From positions 1 through 64,000 of the forward strand of contig JBBHKE010003400.1 in NCBI GenBank assembly GCA_037447655.1: a DNA stretch of 64,000 nucleotides. Reading direction: 5' to 3'. Each line of letters starts with the position of its first letter. Within the stretch, counting starts at the first letter, position 1. This DNA is from Zygnema cylindricum (lineage: Eukaryota > Streptophyta > Zygnematophyceae > Zygnematales > Zygnemataceae). Below are positions 56,085 to 64,000 of the stretch, piece by piece. Below the pieces are notes generated by a model. The model saw only the letters and a list, made by a program, of their open reading frames with translations. It was not told the DNA's origin and did no database searches. The translations under genes and the position numbers were made by a program.

Positions 56085-56939
56085 CATAGTTAAAAAATAG
56101 GCGTTTCTATTGTAGGCCTTCTGTAGGCGCCTTTATCGTAAGTTGTGTTATGGGCTTTTCATGTGATCTTCTTAGATCGCTACTTTTATCAGCGACCGTC
56201 CAATAGTCCAAATCTGACGGTTTGAATACAAAATGTCTCAAAACTCACAGAAAAATATTTTTTTGTCTGAATGATTTTCAAAATTTAGACATGACTTTTC
56301 AAAAGTAGGCGTTTTTATGGTAGGACTTTGGTAGGCGCACAAAACTTGGCACAAAACTCGCGTTAGAGTAAGCATTCTGTATGTGTGTGCGTTGTGCACA
56401 CTCTTGTACGAACGTACGAATCTGACATATGATCATAGTACAGCACACGCCGCCGGACTGAATTTTTTAGCGAACTGACACGGCGTAGGATGACACTCCA
56501 CGGGAAAGAAAACCCGGAAAAAAAAAACGCGGACGGGCAACCAAACAAAATTTATTTGAGCACAATTTGAGGCTTTATTTAGTGTGACCTTCAAAATTGC
56601 AGACGCTAATATGACAAATAGTCCTGTCGTAAGTTGTGTTATGGGCTTTTCATGTGATCTTCTTAGATCGCTTATTTGATCAGCGACCGTCCGATCGTCC
56701 AAATCTGACGGTTTATATGAAAAATACCTCAAAACTCACAGAAAAAAAAAATAATGTCCGAATGTTTTTCAAAATTTAGACATGACGTTTAGTTTTCTAT
56801 CAATCGATGTGCAACTCAACCCTGTTACTATTTTTTTTCATTTTGCGACGAATACAATATGGGTCTTAAGGTCATATTGTATGTTTTGCGTACAATAGGC
56901 ATATTGTATGGGCGTACTTTCACCTACTTTTTAACTATG
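56085..56939. mobile_element. 855-bp element with perfect 8-bp target duplication, internally duplicated
   Basis: Ends CATAGTTAAAAAATAGGCG and CCTACTTTTTAACTATG; GTAAAATG at 56077-56084 and 56940-56947. Shares long blocks, inverted, with 23532-23834. A ~170-bp part (56131-56300) recurs at 56624-56790, so the size exceeds the 303-bp relatives. No transposase frame. Confidence 0.85.
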
Positions 56940-56947
56940 GTAAAATG

Positions 56948-58259
56948 TTACGATGCGACTATGTGAGGAATGGTTGAGATAGTCTCGAATGTGATGTGAA
57001 AAACGGATCTTCTTAGAAAATCCTCCAAGATGCAGTGTACGAAAAATCCAAAACTTAAGAGTGCCACTTCTGAACCTGATTGGTCGATCTTCAAAAAGAG
57101 ACAAATATCAGCGGCCGCCTGAATGCCTGAACCTTTGAAATATCTTTAAAGAGTCGAAATCTTGGAAGCTTCTTATTCTTTTTGCCTTTTTGCTTTTTTT
57201 GCTTGTCGTTCTTCCGGTGCCTTTGTCACGTAAAATTTAATTGGCTACAGTGTACTCCTAAAGTACTCAATTTGTACAAATACTAGTACATGAACGTACA
57301 ATACCGTACTGTACTCTCCTAGTCTCTTTGATCGTGCTTGCCGTACTCTTGTCGAAGGGCCTTGTTTGACTTCACTGCTGTAGAATCCAAAACATCAGCA
57401 GAACAAGTCCCTATAGGCGACAAACAAAATAAAATCCCAAAAAGCGTTCCCCGATCCTCCGTGGCACAGATAAACCAAATAGAACGGCAGACGTACACTC
57501 CGTGAATGACGTGTCCAGTTACAGAACAATTCCGAATATCCTCTTTGCCTTGCTCTTGCAGTCAATCGCAACCATTTCTTCTTCCCGATATTCCAGTATC
57601 TCGATTTCCAAGTTCAACAATCGGAGGTCACATTTATAAATTTACTCATCCGAGATTATATTCGGACGGCTAAGATATACTCCGTCAATTTCGCACCGAT
57701 TCCTCGTCCTTGTCTGACCTTAGAACCATGAGGTTTAATGTGCTAAAACTAATGGGAACGCTATATCCTGTTACCCCGTATAGCACGCGTACTATATGCA
57801 AAGTCATCTTAAAATGCGCATACTATATGTGGCTACAGCATATAGCGTTTCAAATTTTGTTCGAGCATTAAACGTATGCCTTGAACCCTTGCGCTCGCGA
57901 AACCTTGTCACACGTAAAAGAGTGACATTAGTATCCAAAAGAGTTACACTTTACTGGTTAGGAATATACAATCGGTACTCTTTAAATCACGAGGAGAGGC
58001 TCCGTAGCCCAACCATCGCTTTTGAAAAATACTTCTTTTGTGTTAAAACAAACTCAAGTCACTGATCTTCCAGAAGGAAGCGAGCAGCAGAAATTCCAGC
58101 AGCAGTTTCCTCCTCAGCAAAAGCCATATTTTTATTCTTAATCTCCTTATTCGTTCCTGCAAAATTGTTTTCTCACTCCGAACCAAGAAGACGAAGAAGA
58201 GGAAGAAGAAGAAGTCTCCTTTCTTCTTCCTACTGTGATTCATCTTCTCTCCTACAGCA
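56948..58259 (+). promoter_or_regulatory. upstream region and 5' UTR of the phosphoglycerate dehydrogenase gene
   Basis: No gene or element recognised in 56948-57780. GA-rich leader sequence (GAAGAAGAGGAAGAAGAAG) lies at 58190-58215 and CT-rich sequence directly before the ATG. ACTATATGC-type short repeats occur at 57780-57845. Exact promoter elements cannot be assigned. Confidence 0.4.
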
Positions 58260-61051
58260 ATGGCGTCCGCCACTCTCTCTCTCAAGCTACCTTTAAACTT
58301 GACTTCTTCTGCCACGTCAGACAACCTAAAAACCTTCATATCTGCCAGATCCGAAACTTCTCTTGTCAGCTCTACTTCCTCCAAATGGACTAACTCCACT
58401 CTTTTCGGGGCACGTGTCTCCTCCATTTCTCGAGAATCTTCCTCCTCCCGAACAGTCGCCATTTTACAGCAAGCTGCCACTCAGACAACCTCCGGAACCA
58501 TATCTGCACAAGCATCCGAAGTTCCCGGGAAACCAACCGTCCTCGTATCTGAAAAACTCGGAGACGCCGGAATCGAACTTCTCAAAAAATTCGCCAATGT
58601 GGATTGTTCGTACAATCTCACTCCGGAGGAACTAGCCGCCAAGATCTCCCTTTGCGATGCGCTGGTTGTACGGAGCGGTACGAAGGTTACGCGCGAGATT
58701 TTCGAGGCGGCTAACGGACGACTGAAAGTTGTCGGACGTGCCGGTGTCGGTATTGATAACGTTGATTTGCAGGCGGCAACTGAGGTCGGCTGTTTGGTAG
58801 TTAATGCGCCGACAGCAAATACTGTGGCTGCGGCAGAGCATGGAATCGCACTTCTCTGCGCTATGGCTCGCAATGTACCCCAGGCGAATGCCTCGATGAA
58901 GGCTGGTAAGTTTTTCTTTTGATTTTACTTTTTTTTTTTCCAGGGTTTTGAGGTTTAATTATAGGAAAATGGTGCGAGATACGGTAAGCGGATTTGTCCA
59001 TGAAGGCTGATAAGTTTTGCTTTCTGTTTTTTTTTAATTGAAGTGAAATGGGAGAGATTGCGTGTTTTTTAATGTATTGAGAAGGGACTTATGTTTTGAA
59101 GTTCTCAATTTCAAAAATCAATTAAAAATGTAAATTTTGGAGAGGTTGATTGAGTCGAGGACCTCTGTATTGCTGTTTTCTCTTGAAAGAAAATGAATGA
59201 AAAACATAATATGAATTTGCGTAGAATGAATGGTTGCATTGTGGATCTGTCCTGCGCTTAAAAAAAAAGAGAAAATAAAGAGAGAGAAACCTGGTGATAA
59301 TGATTAGGTTAATGTGTATCTATTCTGTGACTTCTCAAAAATAAAAATAAAGTTGAATCTGGATCGATTGAATTGCAATCCGGCTCTTTTTTTGAAAGAG
59401 ATAAAAAAGGTCAATAAATAAAATAAAAAAAACTATTCGGTGGGTATAATTCTTTGTTGAATCACTTTTATTACTACTGGAGTTTTAAATATATTGGTTT
59501 TATGTCAAAAACTACATTGTTTTTCACATCTAACATACTTGAATAACCTGTTTGTTTTTCTACATTTTTGCTGTAATTTTTCCCATTGATGTCATCATAA
59601 GTTTTGAATCATAGATTTTCTTAGTATCTGTGTTTTAGTTTTGATGCATGTACATATTAATATATTTTTGATATTCTGGGTTTGTAACGCTGATGACCTT
59701 CAGCCTCTCTCTCCCTATCTCCCGCCCACTTCTCTTTCTCTCTTTCAAAAAAAAAAAATTAAGCAAAAGTTTCAAACGCCATTCTAATAGTCCCTCTCCC
59801 TCCCTCCCTGTCTTTCCCTCCCTCTCTCTCTCTCTCCCCCTCCCTCTCGCAGGTGAATGGAAGCGCAACAAATATGTCGGAACTTCTCTTGTTGACAAAA
59901 CCCTCGCTGTGATGGGTTTCGGTAAAGTCGGTTCTGAAGTCGCAAGAAGGGCTAAGGGTCTCGGAATGCATGTGATTGCCCATGATCCTTATGCTCCCGC
60001 TGACCGAGCTCGGGCTATCGGAGTCGAACTTGTCTCTTTCGACGAGGCCGTGAGTCGCGCGGATTTCCTCTCTCTCCACATGCCTCTCACTCCGGCTACA
60101 GATAAGATTTTCAACGACAGCAGTTTTGGGAAGATGAAGAAGGGAGCAAGGATTGTGAATGTGGCGAGAGGAGGAGTTATTGATGAACCTGCTCTTTTGA
60201 GGGCGTTGGAGAGTGGACAAGTCTCCCAGGTGAGAGGAGATGCTGTCCTCTGTTTATTCCTGTTTGTTTTATTGATTTTTGTTTGGTTTTGTCGTTTGTA
60301 TGAGTGGGAGAGAGGGCGGGAGGGAAAGAGGGGGAAAAGGGGGCTGGAGAGTGGACAAGTTTTCTAGGTGAGAGGTGGTGTTATTTTGTTTATTTCGGTT
60401 GTTTGAGTGTGTTGGAGGGAGCCTTTTTAATCTAGCACTTCTAATCTGGAAAACTTTGGTATATTTGTGTCCTAGTTTTAATGATCCATATTGGTATTTT
60501 TTTTTTGGTGTTTTAAACAGACAGTGTTGTGGAAATAATGAGAAATGTCATCTATTTTGGTATTTTTGGTGTGTCCTTGTTGTAGTGACCCACACTGATC
60601 TGTCCCTTCTGTTGCCTTCAATAAGTAATTATGAGTTTTATGTAACCATAGCTGCATTGTCTTTTTTGTTCAAAGTACTGGACCACACTAATTCTACCTC
60701 TTTTACTTGTCTTTTTCTAATTCACCGTTAGCCATTACTTTCGAAATGGTATAGATAGTTCAGCCTTAATGCGGTCCACAGCTCATTCAATAAAATGTTT
60801 GTGTCAAATAGTACAAATTATTCATGCAGTATAATTATTATTTTCTCTTCCAAATGTCAGTTATTTAAATGTGTTTCATGTCATGGCAATGGGCGAATAT
60901 TTTCTTACTTTTTTTTTTTGACTGGTCTTACAAAATGCAGGCAGCATTGGATGTGTTCACAAAAGAACCACCGGCAAGCGATGACCCTCTCCTCCTTCAC
61001 CCCAATGTGATCGTGACACCCCATTTGGGAGCAAGTACTACTGAAGCGCAG

Positions 61052-61124
<73 letters not shown>

Positions 61125-62802
61125 ATCTCTCTCGTTTCCTCTCATACTGTCTTTTCCCACTTGTGGAAGCGCTATTTGTGGTCGAATTTGTCTTTTGCTT
61201 TCCGATTCTGTGAAGTACACTGCTGTCGCTATTTGATTTAATAAATTCTAGTGAGTGTTTTTTGGACCCTCTGCATTGTTTCCCAGTGCTGGTTTTTTTT
61301 CAATACAAAATGTACCGTGTTTGATCTTCTTAGCTTATTTTGTTGTTCTTATTTGTATGATTTGGTTTTTTTAAACAAAAGACATCTCAAGTTTGAGTTT
61401 CTTTAGTTGTTTCTCATAAGTTTGTTCCAATTTTCCTTACAGGAAGGTGTTGCTCTGGAAATTGCCGAAGCTGTTGTTGGAGCATTAAAGGGAGAACTTG
61501 CCGCGACAGCTGTCAACGCACCCATGGTCCCAGCAGAGGTAAATTTATCATATAGCTCATTTTTAAACCTCCGTTCTTAATAAGTATTCCCTCCATCAAT
61601 GCAGGTGAATTTACTCGACAGTGAATTTGAAAACCTACATATCTTTTATAACTTTTCCCATGTCAGCGCACCCATGGTGCTGGCAGAGGTAAATTTACTT
61701 GACAATGAAGTACTTTAGAACGTTTATGGCTTCTTGTTGTGTATATTGTAGACCTCTCTTTTTCTGGCCAATGGACTAAATGAGAAATGGTCATACTGGT
61801 CCTGATTTACAATCGCTAACAATTTTTGCACCGGGAATAGAATTGACTAAAATGAAACAGTCCTTATACTGTTTCGTCACAGTTATAACGACTCACAATG
61901 AAGTTTCAAATGAATTGGTGTTCCTCCTTTGTTCTCCGCAATTGATCATTGCGTTCGTCAGACTGGCTGAATAGGTTTGCTTTGACATTTTCTCATTTAC
62001 CTGCTCAATTTTCTCCAATAACGTTATTAAAAGCTAGCTCTTAATGATTAACTGCAAACTCTCAATAGCATTATTCAAGTAGAAATAATCATACTTATTA
62101 ATATTGTTATTATTGATTATTCAGGTCCTATTGGAGTTAGCCCCATATGTAACACTGGCAGAGCGACTCGGCCGTATGGCGGTCCAGCTTGTGAGTGGTG
62201 GAGCCGGAGTAAAGGATGTTAAAGTCACATATCGTTCATCTCGAAGCGACGACGATTTGGATACTCGATTGCTCCGAGCAATGATTACAAAGGGTATTAT
62301 TGAGCCTGTCTCGTCAGCCTTTATCAACCTTGTGAACGCCGACTATGTGGCCCGTCAAAGAGGTCTCCGTATTAGTGAAGAGAGACAACCGAGTGACGGT
62401 GACGATGTCGTCCCTCTTGAGAGTATCCAGGTGCAGATCAGTCGAGTAGAATCAAAATTCGCTTCTGCAATTGGAGACAGTGGAGATATTACACTTTCCG
62501 GTAGAGTGAAGGACGGTGTTCCTTACCTCTCTAAGGTTGGAAGTTTCAGCACCGATATTAGTTTGGAAGGAAGTATTATTTTGTGCCGTCAGGTCGACCA
62601 ACCCGGTATGATCGGGAAAGTGGGATCGATCTTGGGAGAACATAATGTGAACATTAGTTTTATGAGTGTGGGACGTACCGGTCCCCGAAAACAAGCTGTA
62701 ATGGCAATTGGTGTGGACGAGAGGCCAAGTAACGATGTTCTTACAGCCATTGGTTCAATTCCCGCGGTCGACGAGTTTGTTTTCCTCGATTTGATAGGTT
62801 AA
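58260..62802 (+). CDS. PGDH: D-3-phosphoglycerate dehydrogenase, plastid type (5 exons)
   Basis: Oxidises 3-phosphoglycerate to 3-phosphohydroxypyruvate with NAD+, the first step of the phosphorylated serine pathway in plastids. Exons 58260-58905, 59853-60229, 60941-61051, 61443-61538, 62125-62802 join in frame to 635 aa. Residues 1-~90 are a Ser/Thr-rich transit peptide. The substrate-binding domain starts at [14 protein letters not shown]. The NAD-binding Rossmann core has [15 protein letters not shown] (near 236), and [10 protein letters not shown] carries the active-site arginine region. [11 protein letters not shown] in exon 3 carries the catalytic histidine. The last exon encodes the allosteric substrate-binding domain and a C-terminal ACT domain ([20 protein letters not shown]), the usual site of serine regulation in this family. 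Start: ATGGCGTCC after a CT-rich leader, the only ATG in frame that leaves a full transit peptide. Length is slightly above the ~600 aa of flowering-plant enzymes. Confidence 0.95.
58982..59025 (+). repeat. decayed copy of the exon 1 donor region, intron 1
   Basis: CCATGAAGGCTGATAAGTTTT at 59000 resembles the true end CGATGAAGGCTGGTAAGTTTT (58894), ~105 bp downstream of it. The GT has become AT. Confidence 0.65.
60335..60400 (+). repeat. decayed copy of the exon 2 donor region, intron 2
   Basis: CTGGAGAGTGGACAAGTTTT then CTAGGTGAGAGG matches the exon 2 end (TTGGAGAGTGGACAAGTCTC, CCAG|GTGAGAGG) at 60205-60240; similarity continues ~30 bp into the intron (CTGTTTATT-like). A stop (TAG) precedes the copied donor. 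Confidence 0.8.
61055..61131 (+). repeat. (CT)n microsatellite directly at the exon 3 donor
   Basis: About 37 CT units start four bases after the donor GT at 61052. Such a tract is normally near an acceptor, not a donor. Confidence 0.95.
61595..61700 (+). repeat. two decayed copies of the exon 4 donor region, intron 4
   Basis: Near 61605 GCAGGTGAATTTACTCGACA and near 61660-61700 GTCAGCGCACCCATGGTGCT then GGCAGAGGTAAATTTACTTG. The true exon 4 end is GTCAACGCACCCATGGTCCC then AGCAGAGGTAAATTTA (61513-61548). The two copies also resemble each other downstream (CGACAGTGAA/TGACAATGAA). Confidence 0.85.
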
Positions 62803-64000
62803 AACTTTTACATTGAAAATTGGTTGGATATCGGTTGGAAATCGGCTAAAAAGCGGTTGAAAACTGGTTAAAAAACGGTTGGAATGTGTAGGCGAATGTT
62901 AATTGGATGCCTATGAATAATCTCGGTATATCGGTCCATGAGAAGAAAAGTAGTTTAATTTTCCATTTCGACTGTGAGTTATTTTTTTTTGTAACTGTTT
63001 TAGAAATCAAAAGGTGCAGATATTTCAGCCCTCATTAGCTTTAGCTTTTTTTGTTAAATTGTAATTGGAGGTACAAAAAGTCGAGGTGAAGCTGAAGGGA
63101 AATTGAAGGGGGAAGTTAGAAAAAAAATTGAAGGGAAAATTAAAGTGGAATTAATAGAAGTTAAGGGCTCGGAGCCCGACAATTTTGTGCAAATAAAAAA
63201 CTAAAGTTGAGATGAATCTGCAAATTAAATAGCAAGAAGCTCATTGATAATCACATTTGTGAAGTTTTTTCACTTTATAACTCGGCAAAGTGATGAAAAT
63301 GTGGATACTTGGTACCATTTTTTTTGAGAAAAATATTCAAAATATTTTTGACATGTTGTAAAAAAATATACTTATGATTTGGTAAAGATTTTGCTTTTTG
63401 TTCAATCTTCTCTTGGTGGCTTATAGTTATTGTTTGAAGATTTTTTAAAATAAGTTTTGCTCCTTGTGAATTACTGAATCAGTACTGAACAAAACCGTTG
63501 TAAATATTCGCCTTGTTATTATTGCCTTATTTTTGTCACGACATTATTTCCTCTTCGTTTCCTATTTTTGTTTTCATGTTACTCAAGAAATGGCACATTC
63601 TCTCAGGTTTGAGGGAAGTCAAGAAAGGATGTTAAACTGGTGATTGTCTGATATATATAGTAATGTATGTGTATATTTATATACACTCCTCGAGCTAATG
63701 TAATAATTACCTTTTGGAAGATGTTTCTCTCTAACCCACATCAATGGCCTCAGTTCCTTCGCTACGTTATAAAGGTTTTGTTAATGTATGTGATAACACA
63801 GGCTTTATTAGCGAAAACAGTTGTCACACGTCAAATGCCACGCACTAAATAAACCAGCATGAGTATCCGCCTTAAATAGGACAGCAGCAGCTTTAGCATC
63901 ATTGCTAATAGTTGTTGCTGATGTCATGAAGACATTTCGGCTTGATTTCGTGCTTGACATGTTGGTCCGAAGCGATTTTTATTTACATTTTTAAATTCAT
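62803..64000 (+). other. 3' UTR and downstream flank of phosphoglycerate dehydrogenase
   Basis: Short tandem motifs follow the stop: ATCGGTTGGAAATCGGCTAA-like units at 62815-62885 and GAAGGGAAATTGAAGGG-like units at 63090-63165. The rest is AT-rich with no gene recognised. Confidence 0.5.

Noticed and set aside
1-64000. CRISPR arrays, operons, rRNA genes
   Set aside because: No spaced identical direct repeats with unique spacers, no co-directional closely packed genes and no rRNA sequence were seen; the gene structures are eukaryotic.

Overview
This window looks like nuclear DNA of a green plant in the streptophyte line (land plant or charophyte alga). Three spliced housekeeping genes belong to plant families: an alpha-type plastid pyruvate kinase, a cytosolic-type histidyl-tRNA synthetase with the plant N-terminal extension, and a plastid-type D-3-phosphoglycerate dehydrogenase. 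All introns are GT-AG, there are telo-box-like motifs upstream of the first gene, and the rest is transposon debris and simple repeats. I cannot name the species. Hydroxyproline-rich (SPPPP) low-complexity reading frames would fit a green alga or early-diverging plant, but that is weak evidence.

Layout. 1-1799: a minisatellite, a possible terminal exon of a minus-strand gene, and the upstream region of the first gene. 1800-11111 (+): pyruvate kinase in 12 exons, 637 aa. 13087-20349 (-): histidyl-tRNA synthetase in 7 exons, 843 aa, convergent with the kinase. 20506-31363: stacked mobile elements. Two copies of one degraded segment (LINE 3' fragment, small terminal-inverted-repeat elements) flank a 3'-truncated, frameshifted Copia element. 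The left copy carries a nested series: hAT-like element in hAT-like element, containing a 63-bp tandem array, itself split by a TA-flanked miniature element. 31364-37990: GA-rich tracts, a ~1.1 kb direct duplication, more miniature elements and a hexanucleotide-periodic array. 38116-41227 (-): remnant of a leucine-rich-repeat gene, mostly one repeat per exon, with an EGF-like C-terminus. 41848-47292: an LTR element whose internal region is one 1501-codon minus-strand frame with no Pol domain that I recognise. 47550-57000: Pro/Ser-rich frames, AT-rich sequence and further miniature elements. 58260-62802 (+): phosphoglycerate dehydrogenase in 5 exons, 635 aa.

The three intact genes are not an operon. 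Two have probable plastid products drawing on glycolytic intermediates (PEP and 3-phosphoglycerate); their shared presence here need not mean anything.

Main unusual signals. (1) In all three housekeeping genes, introns or UTRs carry decayed partial copies of the neighbouring exon edge including its splice site. (2) A TA-flanked miniature element sits at a 5' splice site of the tRNA-synthetase gene, and its target-site duplication appears to have kept the GT donor. (3) The LTR element with a very long, domain-less open frame. (4) Several insertions can be dated relative to each other because the empty site survives in a duplicate copy.
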